Source: Planctomycetota bacterium
GTDB taxonomy: Bacteria > Planctomycetota > Phycisphaerae > Phycisphaerales > Phycisphaeraceae
Length of the DNA stretch: 64,000 bases
NCBI GenBank assembly: GCA_024279865.1
Contig: JAJRRC010000117.1
Span: 1 to 64,000, forward strand
Direction of reading: 5' to 3'
Shown here: piece by piece, positions 8,829 through 17,799 of the stretch
How positions within the stretch are numbered: position 1 is the first letter of the stretch
How the letters are laid out: every line of letters begins with the position of its first letter
The notes under the pieces: generated by a model
The model's database searches: none
What the model saw: only the letters and a program-made list of their open reading frames with translations
Told to the model about the DNA's origin: nothing
Made by a program: the position numbers and the translations under genes

Positions 8829-8955
8829 CCGATCACGATTGGGTTTCCCCCGGTTTCCCCCGGTTCCCCCCGGTTTCTTGTGTACGCGGCAGCTAGTTTT
8901 AAGCGTTCAAACGACTTTCATCGCCTGAAAATGGATACCGATGGGTCTATAAACC
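8829..8955. repeat. About 130-bp dispersed element, copy A
   Basis: Starts GGTATACCGATCACGATTGG and ends near GATGGGTCTATAAA. It shares internal blocks (ACGCGGCAGCT, TTTTAAGCG, CAAACGACTTTCATCG) with copies at 17.09 and 33.87 kb. This copy has three CCCCCGGTTT-like units inserted at 8857-8884. Confidence 0.7.
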
Positions 8956-9076
8956 AAAAGAAATGAACCTGTTTTGGTACGTTGCCAAAATAGCGGGTGG
9001 TGAGGGTCTATTTAGCCAGAGCCTCATTTGTGTCTCAGATTATAGATTAGATGTTCTATTAAAAGGATTTTGTTTG

Positions 9077-10921
9077 ATGAATCGATCAGTCTCTTGTTTG
9101 GTTATCGTGATGGTTGTAGCCACTCTTGGCGTGCGTTCTGCATGGGCTAGAGATTATTATGTGGCCCGTGAAAACCCCAAAGCTTCAGACAGCAACCCAG
9201 GCAGCGAAACCTTGCCATGGGCCACCATCAGCCGCAGTATCGGGGTTATTCAACCCGGTGATACCGTTCACCTCGGCCCGGGAACCTATCGCGAACAAGT
9301 CATCATGACGAGCAGGCCACGGTCTCTGTTTGGGAAAAATTATCCTGCCAACGCCACAGGGCAAAGCTATGACAAAATGATCCGGTTTGTCGCAGAAGAA
9401 CCCGGCAAAACCATCATCAAAGGCAGTGATGTCGTCACCGGCTGGAAACGCTCGGCAGATCACCTGTGGGTTAAAGAAAATTGGTCGCACAATAGCCAGA
9501 TGGTCTTTGCCAATGGAAAAATCCTTCAGCAAATCGCAGGTGTCATGTCCAAAGCCATGAGTGCCCCCGTGGTTGCCGGCGCAAAAGGACCTCACAACAA
9601 CAAATGGCTCGGCCGGGTGGGCGATGGACGAGAAGATATGACCCCAGGCTCGTTTTATGTAGACCTCGAAAACAAAAAACTCTATGTCTGGCTGAAAGAA
9701 AATCAAGACCCCAACAAGTTACTCATAGAAGCGTCGGTGCGACCTTTCTGCTTTTTCGCAAGGGGAATAAATTACTTGTTCATCTCCGGTCTGACCATGA
9801 TGCACAGCAATGGCTCAGCTGATACAAACTGGGGAGCATTCATGCTTGGAAAAGTCTCGCATTGCATCGTCGAAAATGTACAAGTCAAATGGTGCGACAG
9901 TATCGGCTTTCATGTTCTTGGAGATAACCTGACAATCCGTAACAGCAAGTTCAACCACAACGGAAACTCAGGCGTCTCCGCCAAAGGCTGGGGACACCGC
10001 TGGATCGATAATGAAACGTCCTACAACAATTGGCGTAAATTTAACTACCACTGGCATGCCGGCGGCATGAAAATGATCCCCTTCGCCAATGATACCGTGA
10101 TCAGCGGACATACCGCTGCCTACAACTATGGCACAGGAATCTGGTTTGACACATGGAACTCCAATGTCACCATTCGCAACAGTCTAGTCCACGACAACGC
10201 ATGGCATGGCATCTTCTACGAAATCAGTGAACACGCCATTATCAAAAACAATCGCGTTTACAACAACGGTGCCTATGGAATCTATATCGCACAAAGTTCT
10301 AACTGCAACATTCTATACAACCTTGTCTATGCCAACGGCATGACCGGGATCGTCGTCATGGGCAGTGGCAAACGGATCAACCCAAACTACGGCGAAGGTC
10401 CCAACAATGCTCTGCCCGCCCGCAACAATACGGTCGTCGGGAATATCCTCATGGACAACAGCAATCCCCAACGGATCAAGTCAAAATTCGAATTCGATGG
10501 TGATGGCAAACTACGCAGCCACTGGCCTGAACTGATCCTGCCCAATCCCAACATCCCCGGCAATGAAGGCAATCGCTCAGACTACAACCTGTTTTATCGT
10601 AGTGATGACCGCCCGATTCCCTTTTGGCGAGGTTGGGGCAGCCACAAACTTATCTCGTCTGATTTGGTGCAATGGCAAACCATGCATGACCAACATTCGA
10701 TCATCGCTAAGCCTCTGTTCGTGGACTTGAAAGCCTTTGATTTTCATCCCGCCCCCGGATCGCCCGCCATTGGGCTGGCTAGGCCTCAGATGAGTGTGCG
10801 TTTTGATGCCGATGAACGGATTCGAAAAATCGTCTCGACGTTTACGGTGATCAAAAAGAAAGCCAAAAAAGTCAAGATCAAAATCCCCTATCACACCGCG
10901 GGGCCTTATGATCCGAAATAA
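9077..10921 (+). CDS. Secreted right-handed parallel beta-helix protein
   Basis: A 614-residue exported protein. A signal peptide (MNRSVSCLVIVMVVATLGVRSAWA) is followed by YYVARENPKASDSNPG..PWATISRSIGVIQPGDTVHLGPGTYRE, the N-terminal pattern of DUF1565/pectate-lyase-like proteins. From about residue 260 to 480 many short turns of the type NVTIRNSLVHDNAWHGI and AIIKNNRVYNNGAYGIYI mark the beta-helix rungs. The ATG at 9077 is preferred because it has AAAGGA upstream and begins the signal peptide. Such proteins bind or cleave polysaccharides such as pectin or alginate; the substrate is not clear. It is downstream of the LacI-controlled pseudopilin, separated by a repeat element. Confidence 0.85.
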   Translation: MNRSVSCLVIVMVVATLGVRSAWARDYYVARENPKASDSNPGSETLPWATISRSIGVIQPGDTVHLGPGTYREQVIMTSRPRSLFGKNYPANATGQSYDKMIRFVAEEPGKTIIKGSDVVTGWKRSADHLWVKENWSHNSQMVFANGKILQQIAGVMSKAMSAPVVAGAKGPHNNKWLGRVGDGREDMTPGSFYVDLENKKLYVWLKENQDPNKLLIEASVRPFCFFARGINYLFISGLTMMHSNGSADTNWGAFMLGKVSHCIVENVQVKWCDSIGFHVLGDNLTIRNSKFNHNGNSGVSAKGWGHRWIDNETSYNNWRKFNYHWHAGGMKMIPFANDTVISGHTAAYNYGTGIWFDTWNSNVTIRNSLVHDNAWHGIFYEISEHAIIKNNRVYNNGAYGIYIAQSSNCNILYNLVYANGMTGIVVMGSGKRINPNYGEGPNNALPARNNTVVGNILMDNSNPQRIKSKFEFDGDGKLRSHWPELILPNPNIPGNEGNRSDYNLFYRSDDRPIPFWRGWGSHKLISSDLVQWQTMHDQHSIIAKPLFVDLKAFDFHPAPGSPAIGLARPQMSVRFDADERIRKIVSTFTVIKKKAKKVKIKIPYHTAGPYDPK

Positions 10922-10933
10922 CCCTGTAACCCA

Positions 10934-11134
10934 CTACCACAGCCCCCACCCGTTATGCCAACTCTTAGGAGGCGTGACGGTGGGGACGACCATGCCCTCG
11001 ATTTTGAGCGGTTTGGCGGTGGGTAAACCCTGAACGTGATAGCTTGTCGGCTCGGTGGTTTCTGTCACGCAGCCTACCGCTGTCAGGGTCAGAGCCATGA
11101 TGCCTAGGCAAAATATTTTCTTAAAGTTTGTCAT
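10934..11134 (-). CDS. Small lipoprotein
   Basis: A 66-residue protein with a lipoprotein signal peptide: MTNFKKIFCLGIMALTLTAVGC, where LTAVGC is the lipobox. The mature part is only about 45 residues (CVTETTEPTSYHVQG...). It starts 15 bp after the leuS stop and is probably co-transcribed with it. Family unknown. Confidence 0.7.
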   Translation of the reverse strand: MTNFKKIFCLGIMALTLTAVGCVTETTEPTSYHVQGLPTAKPLKIEGMVVPTVTPPKSWHNGWGLW

Positions 11135-11149
11135 GGGTCCAGATCAATC

Positions 11150-14044
11150 TTATTTAGCGACAATGTTCACCATGCGGCCGGGGATGATCAACACTTTACG
11201 GACAGTGTTCCCATCAATGGCTTTGACGACGAGTGGGTTGTTCATGGCAATTTTTTCAATGGCATCGTTGTCTGCATCGGCTGCCACGGTAATGCGGCCG
11301 CGAACTTTGCCGTTGACCTGCACGGGCAATTCAATCTCTTTTTCAACCAACAACTCTGGATCATAAACAGGCCAAGACTCGCCAGACAAAGAATTGTCAT
11401 AGCCAAGTTTGTTCCACAATTCTTCTGCCACATGCGGAGCAATCGGGCTTAACAACAAAACCATCGGCTGAGCGATTTCTCGCGGGATGGTATCCAAGGC
11501 CACCAGTTCATTGTTTAGTTCAATCAATGCGGCAATGGCGGTGTTAAAGCTCATGCGTTCCATGTCATCGGTGACGCGTTTGATGGTGTGGTGCAGCAAT
11601 TTACGCAACGCTTCGGTGGCAGGTTGGCCGTCGACTTTGAAGGCACCTGAATCGGTATCCACAAAGTTTCGCCAGAGTCGTTGCAAAAAGCGATGCGGCC
11701 CAGCAATGTCCCGGGTGTTCCAGACTTTGGATTGGTCCAGTGGCCCGAGGTACATTTCATAAATTCGCAACGTATCACAGCCATACTGTTCGCAAATATC
11801 GTCAGGCGTGACGGAGTTTTTAAGGCTTTTGCCCATCTTGCCGAACTCACGGGTGACGGGTTGGCCGTCGTGGAAGAACTTGCCATCGGTTTCGGTGACT
11901 TGGTCTGCCGGCACATATACGCCGCGTTCATCGGTATAGGCATAGGCTTGGATGTAGCCCTGGTTAAAGAGTTTGCCAAACGGCTCAGGCGTGCTGACAT
12001 AGCCAAGGTCAAAGAGAACCTTGTGCCAGAACCTTGCATAAAGCAGATGCAAGACCGCGTGTTCCGCGCCGCCGACGTAGAGGTCAATACCGCCCCCATG
12101 GGGTTGGCCATCAGACTTAAGGCTCGTCATCCAGTAGTTTTCAGCTTCTTCGCCCACAAAACGTTCGCTGTTTTTTGGGTCCATAAATCGCAGGTAGTAC
12201 CAGCACGAACCTGCCCATTGAGGCATGGTGTTCACTTCTCGCTGCAAGGTCTCGCCATCAAGGGTGACATTCCGCCATTCCTCCCCAGCGCGGCCCAATG
12301 GCGGTTGCGGCGGGGCGTCTGGATCATTCGAGGCCACCGGCTTGAAATCTTCCATGTGCGGATGTTCCACAGGCAAGTCGCCTTCATCCACCGGGCAAAT
12401 CGTGCCATCGGCGCGATGCATAATCGGGAACGGCTCACCCCAATAACGCTGACGGCTAAACAGCCAATCACGTAATTTATATTGCACCTTGAAATGACCA
12501 ATCCCTTTTTCATTGAGCCAAGCAGTCATCTGCTTCTTCGCTTCAAGCGTAGGCAACTCGTTGAGGGTGAAGTCGTCGTTGGAGGAGTTAATCGCGGTGC
12601 CATGCCCACTAAAACAGGCACCAAAACTGCCCGGAATCGCCAAGTAGCGTTCGACCAAGGCTTCACTCTGATCGGCCGACTCATCAGACGTATGACCTTC
12701 ACGCTTGGCTGCGGCAGTGAGCCAATCAATCCCAGGCAACACCACCGGGACAATCGGCAAATCAAATTGCATCGCAAAATCAAAGTCCCGTTGATCATGT
12801 GCCGGAACCGCCATGATCGCGCCCGTCCCATAGCCCGTTAAAACATAGTCAGCAATCCAGATCGGCGTTTTCTCGCCATTCACCGGATTGATCGCATAGG
12901 AACCCGTAAAAATGCCTGTCTTTTCTTTGGTCTCGGCCATGCGGTCCATGTCCGAACGCTCGCTGGCTTGTTTCTGGTAAGCGGTGACTGCTTCTCTTTG
13001 CTCAGGTGTGACCAACAATTCAACGAGCCCATGTTCCGGTGCAAGAACCATGTACGTCGCACCAAAAAGCGTGTCCGGCCGCGTCGTGTACACACGGATC
13101 GATTCGTCACTATCTTCAACGCCAAAATCAACCATCGCGCCTTCAGATCGACCGATCCAATTTCGCTGCATGATCTTAATCGCCTCCGGCCACGCAACCA
13201 GCTCAAGGTCACTACCCAAACGATCCGCAAACGCGGTGATCCGAAGCATCCACTGCTTCAAAGGACGCTTAAAGACCGGGTGATTCCCTCGCTCTGAAAG
13301 CCCGTCATTGGTCACCTCTTCATTGGCTAAAACAGTCCCCAACGCAGGACACCAGTTCACAGGTACTTCAGCCAAATAGGCCAAACGGTGTTGCGCCAGA
13401 ACATCCTGTTGAGCCTCGCCATCAAGCTCATGCCACTTGATCGCGCCCACTGGGTCTCCCTCAAGTGGGCTAAGGCCCTCTGCTTCAGGCAAAATCAAGC
13501 CATAGCTGGCATTGAGATAAACATCTTCATTTTCCAGCCGTCGCACCAGGTCTGCAATCGGCTTGGCCTGCTTGGTAAACGGGTCAAACCAACTGTGATA
13601 GAGCTTGAGGAAAATCCACTGCGTCCACTTGTAATAATCCGGGTCCGTGGTGGAAATGCATCGGTCCCAGTCATAGCTCAACCCCAACTGTTTGAGTTGG
13701 CGAACCATGTTGGCAATGTTCTGTTCAGTGGTGATTCGCGGATGCACGCCATGCTCGATAGCAAACTGTTCGGCAGGCAACCCAAAAGCATCAAACCCCA
13801 TCGGATGCAGCACATTAAACCCCCGCATCCGCTTATACCGACTCACAATATCCGTGGCAATATAACCCAACGGATGCCCCACATGCAGACCAACCCCCGA
13901 AGGATACGGGAACATATCCAACACATAGTATTTATCTTGATCTGCAGAGAAATCGGCATCCCCCGGATTCAAAGCCTTGAAGGTCTTGTGTTGCTGCCAA
14001 TGGGTCTGCCAGCGTTGTTCGATAGCCTGAAACTCGTACTGCAT
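11150..14044 (-). CDS. leuS: Leucyl-tRNA synthetase
   Basis: A 964-residue class I synthetase charging tRNA-Leu. The HIGH motif appears as HVGHPLG at about 54-60. The editing domain contains YTTRPDTLFGATYMV and the TGYGTGAIMAVPAHDQRD block. The KMSKS loop reads KMGKS at about 736, followed by LKNSVTPDDI. The C-terminal anticodon-binding and PVQVNGKVRG segments are complete. Length is somewhat above E. coli LeuS (860), mostly through insertions in the catalytic and editing regions. It is divergent from ribE, with a strong inverted repeat between them. Confidence 0.97.
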   Translation of the reverse strand: MQYEFQAIEQRWQTHWQQHKTFKALNPGDADFSADQDKYYVLDMFPYPSGVGLHVGHPLGYIATDIVSRYKRMRGFNVLHPMGFDAFGLPAEQFAIEHGVHPRITTEQNIANMVRQLKQLGLSYDWDRCISTTDPDYYKWTQWIFLKLYHSWFDPFTKQAKPIADLVRRLENEDVYLNASYGLILPEAEGLSPLEGDPVGAIKWHELDGEAQQDVLAQHRLAYLAEVPVNWCPALGTVLANEEVTNDGLSERGNHPVFKRPLKQWMLRITAFADRLGSDLELVAWPEAIKIMQRNWIGRSEGAMVDFGVEDSDESIRVYTTRPDTLFGATYMVLAPEHGLVELLVTPEQREAVTAYQKQASERSDMDRMAETKEKTGIFTGSYAINPVNGEKTPIWIADYVLTGYGTGAIMAVPAHDQRDFDFAMQFDLPIVPVVLPGIDWLTAAAKREGHTSDESADQSEALVERYLAIPGSFGACFSGHGTAINSSNDDFTLNELPTLEAKKQMTAWLNEKGIGHFKVQYKLRDWLFSRQRYWGEPFPIMHRADGTICPVDEGDLPVEHPHMEDFKPVASNDPDAPPQPPLGRAGEEWRNVTLDGETLQREVNTMPQWAGSCWYYLRFMDPKNSERFVGEEAENYWMTSLKSDGQPHGGGIDLYVGGAEHAVLHLLYARFWHKVLFDLGYVSTPEPFGKLFNQGYIQAYAYTDERGVYVPADQVTETDGKFFHDGQPVTREFGKMGKSLKNSVTPDDICEQYGCDTLRIYEMYLGPLDQSKVWNTRDIAGPHRFLQRLWRNFVDTDSGAFKVDGQPATEALRKLLHHTIKRVTDDMERMSFNTAIAALIELNNELVALDTIPREIAQPMVLLLSPIAPHVAEELWNKLGYDNSLSGESWPVYDPELLVEKEIELPVQVNGKVRGRITVAADADNDAIEKIAMNNPLVVKAIDGNTVRKVLIIPGRMVNIVAK

Positions 14045-14174
14045 GGTAAAATCTGCCTCAAAACAAGGGTTTTAAGTAAGTGAAAAGTCTATTTCCATTA
14101 TAGGCTCAAATCATGTCCATAGCAGTGAATATCGTAATTTATGATGGATATAGTTGTATGAAAACCGCAGAATC

Positions 14175-14278
14175 AAAACCGCCAATGAACGCCAATGCAC
14201 GCGAATAAGCAGGAAACTAAAAGCTGATCTAAGTATTTATTTTTAACTCGCGAGCATTGGTGTTCATTGGCGCGGTTT
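14175..14278. repeat. 30-bp inverted repeat between leuS and ribE
   Basis: Left arm 14175-14204 and right arm 14248-14278 are near-perfect reverse complements built from CAATGAACGCCAATG and CGCGA units, around a 43-base loop. It lies in the divergent leuS-ribE gap. Its form is that of a small palindromic repeat; no gene is inside. Confidence 0.7.
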
Positions 14279-14323
14279 GTTTCTGGCATGACATTCCCCC
14301 GGCCCGCTCTTACAATACCCACC

Positions 14324-14995
14324 ATGTTTACAGGCATCGTTGAAACCAAGGGACGCATCGTTTCACTCACGCAGCAACAGGGGGGACAACGCCTTGTTAT
14401 TGATGCGGGGAGTTGGCTGCCTCGGTCGGGCCAATTTGCGAATGGGGATTCGGTTTGCATCAGTGGCGTTTGTCTGACGCTGGTGCATGCCCCCGGAAGT
14501 TCAGAGGGATGTCTTTCTTTTGATGTGATTACTGAAACCCTCAAGGCCAGTGCGTTGGGTCAACTGCAAGTGGGCGATACTGTGAATCTGGAATCTTCCT
14601 TAACGCCGATGACCTCGATGGGAGGCCATTTTGTGCAGGGGCATATTGATGGGGTGGCTCGTGTGACGGGCGTGGTGACGGGTGAGGAATATCGTATTAC
14701 GCTTGAGCCGCCGAGGGAGTTGATGCCTTGCGTGGTTCCCAAGGGGTCGGTCACGCTTGACGGGATCAGTCTGACCATTGCCTCGGTGACGGCCACCACG
14801 TTTGACGTGGCACTGATTCCCACAACGCTGAACATGACCACGCTCGGACAGGCTCGCAGGGGGACGGTTATCAATCTGGAAACAGACATCATCGCCCGTA
14901 CCGTGGTGCATTGGCTGAACAGGCCAGGCGGGGCATCGGGGGCGAGTGCTTCATTGACGATGGAAAAATTGCGTGAGGCAGGTTTTGCAGGTTAA
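14324..14995 (+). CDS. ribE: Riboflavin synthase, alpha chain
   Basis: Dismutation of two 6,7-dimethyl-8-ribityllumazine molecules to riboflavin. The 223-residue protein begins with the invariant MFTGIVETKGRI and has the internal duplication: the second barrel starts at MGGHFVQGHIDGVARV. The ATG at 14324 is fixed by this N-terminus. TACAAT at 14311-14316 could be a -10 box, which would make the message nearly leaderless. A CCCCCGGAA unit occurs inside the gene at about 14491. Confidence 0.95.
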   Translation: MFTGIVETKGRIVSLTQQQGGQRLVIDAGSWLPRSGQFANGDSVCISGVCLTLVHAPGSSEGCLSFDVITETLKASALGQLQVGDTVNLESSLTPMTSMGGHFVQGHIDGVARVTGVVTGEEYRITLEPPRELMPCVVPKGSVTLDGISLTIASVTATTFDVALIPTTLNMTTLGQARRGTVINLETDIIARTVVHWLNRPGGASGASASLTMEKLREAGFAG

Positions 14996-15028
14996 AGGTG
15001 CTGATTCTGACGGAATAAATCGAAGTGG

Positions 15029-15433
15029 ATGTCATTGATGGCTAAAAAAAAACAGATTGGACAACGCCAATCCCGCCAACGCGATACGATTCTCCAAGCC
15101 ATCGGAGAGGCTGACGGCCCCTTGCTCGCACAGACCATTCATGAACAGGCCAAACGTCGTGTGCCAAACTTGGGGATTGCCACTGTTTACCGCACGATTA
15201 AGCTTTTGCTTGAACACCAACGGATTCAGCCGGTGGTACTTTCAGACGGGCAAACGCGTTATGAATTGGTAGGACTGGGGCATCATCATCACTTCCGTTG
15301 TCGGGTTTGCGAACGTGTTTACGATTTGCCTGGCTGTATGCTGTCAATCAGCGACGGGGCTCAGTTGCCAGGCGGCTTTCAGGTCGAAGCTCACGAAGTC
15401 ACACTCATCGGCGTTTGCCCGGGTTGTGCGTAG
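15029..15433 (+). CDS. Fur family transcriptional regulator
   Basis: A 134-residue metal-responsive repressor. The winged-helix domain includes RDTILQAI and the family helix NLGIATVYRTIKLLLEH. The metal-binding part has GHHHHFRCRVCERVYDLPGC and a C-terminal CPGC, giving two CxxC-type pairs for structural zinc. It could be Fur, Zur or PerR; the sequence does not decide. An ATG three codons in (15038) is an alternative start. AT-rich direct and inverted sites that resemble Fur-type boxes lie 270-310 bp downstream, before a pseudopilin gene. Confidence 0.88.
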   Translation: MSLMAKKKQIGQRQSRQRDTILQAIGEADGPLLAQTIHEQAKRRVPNLGIATVYRTIKLLLEHQRIQPVVLSDGQTRYELVGLGHHHHFRCRVCERVYDLPGCMLSISDGAQLPGGFQVEAHEVTLIGVCPGCA

Positions 15434-15826
15434 CGGTGGCCTTGGCTTTTTGCCCCCTTGGCCTGCGATTGTGGGCGAGAGGCCAATGGGTCAAAAATGC
15501 TTGCAATCGGTCATTAAACGAAATAAACGATTTTGCCAACAACCTTTTCATGAATTTTTTTCGCCTTGCCGGCCCTCGCCCGACCGCTGGGTGAGTGTGA
15601 CCCAAAGGTTCAACTACAGCGCACGCATTATCCGGATGGACCTAAAAATGATCGGCCTGATCCTTGGCGGCAATGGCTTTAGTTGGATTATCTGAGAATG
15701 CATTATCAATAATAGTTGATTTTTGATATTGACTTGCTATTATCATTAACAGGTGTCGAGGCATGATGGGCCATGAGGTGGGGGGGCTTGGCGTGAATGT
15801 ATCCTGTTTGTGAAAGAAAGTAACTG
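15434..15826. other. 393-bp gap with candidate Fur-type promoter
   Basis: No convincing gene. The first 250 bases show nothing recognisable. The last part holds the AT-rich promoter region listed separately. Confidence 0.5.
15703..15749 (+). promoter_or_regulatory. Candidate metal-regulator binding sites and promoter before pseudopilin
   Basis: TTATCAATAATAG (15703-15715) and CTATTATCATTAA (15737-15749) are near-inverted copies that resemble the AT-rich Fur/Zur class. They overlap a possible -35 TTGATT (15716-15721) and -10 TATTAT (15738-15743) with a 16-base spacer. A Fur-family gene lies just upstream. The link is inference. Confidence 0.35.
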
Positions 15827-16612
15827 ATGTCTAATCTCAAGCATTGTTTCAAGCATGGTTCCAAGCATGGCTCCAAATTGAGCCTTAAGTCTGACCTTTA
15901 CGCTTTTACGCTGATTGAACTTCTGGTTGTTATTTCGATTATTGCACTTATGATCGGGATTCTGTTGCCTGCTTTGGCCTCGGCAAGGCAGTCGGCTTAT
16001 CGGGTTCAATGCTTGTCCCAAATGAGACAAGTTGGCATGGGGATGCATATGTATCTCAGCGTCTTTAAAGGCTATTATTTTCCCAATCACCATCCAGATG
16101 ATCCCATTGCCGCAGCAGGCATGCCCGTGGTGGTCGAGATTCCTTGGTACGAAAGAGTGGCATCGGTGACAGATTTTGAGCCTAAGCACATGTTTAGTCC
16201 CGGCGATCCGTATGCTGGGAAAGTATTCAAAATTGATGGCACGGACACCCGCATCGTCAGTTATTCACTGAACGGCTATTTCGGGGTGATGGGAGCGAAT
16301 ATTCGGAATTTGAACTCCCCAAGTTCTGTGGTATTTGCTGCATTGCGTGGCGATACAGATTTTATCGGCAAGGCAGAAGGGGACCCCGTCACAACGCATC
16401 TGGCGTTTCACCCTTGGGAGGCAATCCCATTTCCCTACAACGGGACAGAATTGGCTCATTGGTGGTCCGAAGGGCTTGTTCTGGATCGTTATCTTAAGAC
16501 CTCGAATTATCTTTTTGCCGATGGCCATGCAGAAGTTCTCGGCGAAGAGGGCCTTCAGGAAGCGGCCGCTTATCCAGGTGATCGATTTTATGCAGGCGAA
16601 ATTCATCCCTGA
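15827..16612 (+). CDS. Type II secretion-like pseudopilin (H-x9-DG type)
   Basis: A 261-residue protein with the prepilin segment AFTLIELLVVISIIALMIGILLPAL after a long basic leader. The leader contains a small duplicated unit (KHGSKHGSK). The C-terminal box NYLFADGHAEVL is the DG motif of planctomycete pseudopilin-like proteins. It stands alone downstream of the Fur-family gene. The ribosome site is weak (AAGAAAG). Function beyond surface or pilin-like assembly cannot be assigned. Confidence 0.82.
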   Translation: MSNLKHCFKHGSKHGSKLSLKSDLYAFTLIELLVVISIIALMIGILLPALASARQSAYRVQCLSQMRQVGMGMHMYLSVFKGYYFPNHHPDDPIAAAGMPVVVEIPWYERVASVTDFEPKHMFSPGDPYAGKVFKIDGTDTRIVSYSLNGYFGVMGANIRNLNSPSSVVFAALRGDTDFIGKAEGDPVTTHLAFHPWEAIPFPYNGTELAHWWSEGLVLDRYLKTSNYLFADGHAEVLGEEGLQEAAAYPGDRFYAGEIHP

Positions 16613-16630
16613 TTTTCTTGAGAGCAATTT

Positions 16631-16831
16631 TTAAGTGGGGTCGCTCAAGAACTGTTCAACAAGTGTTCGCAATTCATCAAGCGATTGGCACGCATTGTGC
16701 ATTTTAATGGGGCCATGGGTGATGGCGCACAAGCTACAGGCGTAGGTTTTGGGGGACATGGCCTTGTGTGCCATATCGGTGAGAAGATTAAAGAGTCCCG
16801 CATCCGTGTTGTAGATGAAGATCAGTTTCAT
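16631..16831 (-). CDS. Small conserved-looking protein with CxxC
   Basis: A 66-residue protein beginning MKLIFIYNTDAGLFNLLTDMAHKAMSPKTYACSLCAITHG. From memory this resembles a family of small bacterial proteins of about 110 residues with the pattern IYNADSG...HK..SP.TY.CNLCA.T.G, of unknown function. If so, this copy lacks roughly the C-terminal half. It starts in a repeat-rich stretch (CTATCAG units). No recognisable partners. Confidence 0.5.
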   Translation of the reverse strand: MKLIFIYNTDAGLFNLLTDMAHKAMSPKTYACSLCAITHGPIKMHNACQSLDELRTLVEQFLSDPT

Positions 16832-16837
16832 TTTTCT

Positions 16838-16870
16838 AAGCTATCAGCTATCAGCTATCAGTTTTCAGTA
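16838..16870. repeat. CTATCAG heptamer cluster
   Basis: AGCTATCAGCTATCAGCTAT followed by CAGTTTTCAGTAAGAG. The same units return at 16940-16952 and 16988-16997, and near 21.48, 21.84, 26.44 and 33.17 kb. Confidence 0.6.
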
Positions 16871-16953
16871 AGAGGGGAGAATTCGAAAACGGTTTGTTGG
16901 TCTTGCCTTGCATCTCTTTCGGTTCTTACTGATGGCTGACATCTGATAGCTTA

Positions 16954-16985
16954 AAAAAACCCACGTCGTTCAACGTGGGTTTTTT
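16954..16985 (-). terminator. Rho-independent terminator after tRNA-Phe
   Basis: Perfect 13-bp stem AAAAAACCCACGT / ACGTGGGTTTTTT around CGTTCA. It ends in a T run in either direction and lies 16 bp past the tRNA-Phe 3' end. Confidence 0.8.
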
Positions 16986-17001
16986 CAAGCTATCAGTTCA
17001 A

Positions 17002-17074
17002 TGGCCAGACCCGGACTTGAACCGGGGACACCAGCATTTTCAATGCTGTGCTCTACCAGCTGAGCTATCTGGCC
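17002..17074 (-). tRNA. tRNA-Phe (anticodon GAA)
   Basis: A 73-nt cloverleaf on the minus strand. The acceptor pair is GGCCAGA/TCTGGCC with discriminator A. The D arm is GCTCAGCTGGTAGAGC, and the anticodon stem CAGCA/TGCTG holds loop TTGAAAA with anticodon GAA. The T arm is CCCGGTTCAAGTCCGGG. CCA is not encoded. A terminator hairpin follows. Confidence 0.97.
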
Positions 17075-17088
17075 GTGGGTAGAAGGGG

Positions 17089-17197
17089 TTACACCAATGG
17101 CGATTGAATTTTCCCGATTTTCTACGTATTTGGCAGTCTGTTTAAAGCAGCCAAACGGCTTTCATCGCGGGATATTTCATACCCAAGGGGTATAAAT
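17089..17197. repeat. About 130-bp dispersed element, copy B
   Basis: Starts GGTTACACCAATGGCGATTG and ends CCCAAGGGGTATAAATTAGC. Shared blocks are TACGTATTTGGCAG, TTTAAAGCAGCCAAACGG and CTTTCATCGCGGGA. It fills the gap between tRNA-Phe and nuoI. Confidence 0.7.
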
Positions 17198-17217
17198 TAG
17201 CAGATCATTGGCGTGTG

Positions 17218-17799
17218 TCAAACGGCCGTGATGTCAGCGTCGGTGGTGGCTAGCTTGCCTTTTTCGATTCGTTCTTTTTCACTGGCAACCCAGGGGATGG
17301 TTCCTGCGTTTCGTTGGGCCCACAAAGGCATGGGTGTTTTCAATCCCTGCTTACTGATTTCAGCAAATTCCACGACCATTTCATCGCGGGAATAGCTGGA
17401 CAAGTCGTGGTTTTTACCCATGTGAATGCAGTCGGTTGGGCAAGGTTCGGTACACAGGCCACAGAACATGCACTTTTGATAATCGATGGCATATCGGAGC
17501 AATTCGCCGCCGATGGCTTTGCCTGTTTCTTTGTCGACCTTGCGAGGGGCGGACTTGTCGATGTAGATACAGTCCACGGGGCAGGCTTTGGCACATTGGT
17601 CACAAGCGATGCACTTGTCTGCTTCGAATTCATGGATACCCCGATATCGCGGTGCAAAGGCAATGCGTTCGTGGGGGTATTGAATGGTGATGGTTTTGGA
17701 GAAGCAGTATTTGAGGGTGATTCTCATGCCGATGAGAATACTTTTTACTGCATCGTAGATGTTACGAAAATAGAGCTGGGCGGGGCTGGTCGCTGCCAT
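17218..17799 (-). CDS. nuoI: NADH-quinone oxidoreductase subunit I
   Basis: A 193-residue complex I subunit carrying two [4Fe-4S] clusters (N6a and N6b), which pass electrons toward quinone. The two ferredoxin motifs are CIACDQCAKACPVDC at residues 63-77 and CMFCGLCTEPCPTDC at residues 110-124. The N-terminus has the membrane-contact helix and IQYPHER before the first motif. It is isolated from other nuo genes. A repeat element lies just downstream of the stop. Confidence 0.95.
   Translation of the reverse strand: MAATSPAQLYFRNIYDAVKSILIGMRITLKYCFSKTITIQYPHERIAFAPRYRGIHEFEADKCIACDQCAKACPVDCIYIDKSAPRKVDKETGKAIGGELLRYAIDYQKCMFCGLCTEPCPTDCIHMGKNHDLSSYSRDEMVVEFAEISKQGLKTPMPLWAQRNAGTIPWVASEKERIEKGKLATTDADITAV

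Noticed and set aside
11824-11838. KMGKS instead of KMSKS in LeuS as a defect
   Set aside because: To my knowledge this substitution occurs in functional bacterial LeuS proteins; the remaining motifs are intact.
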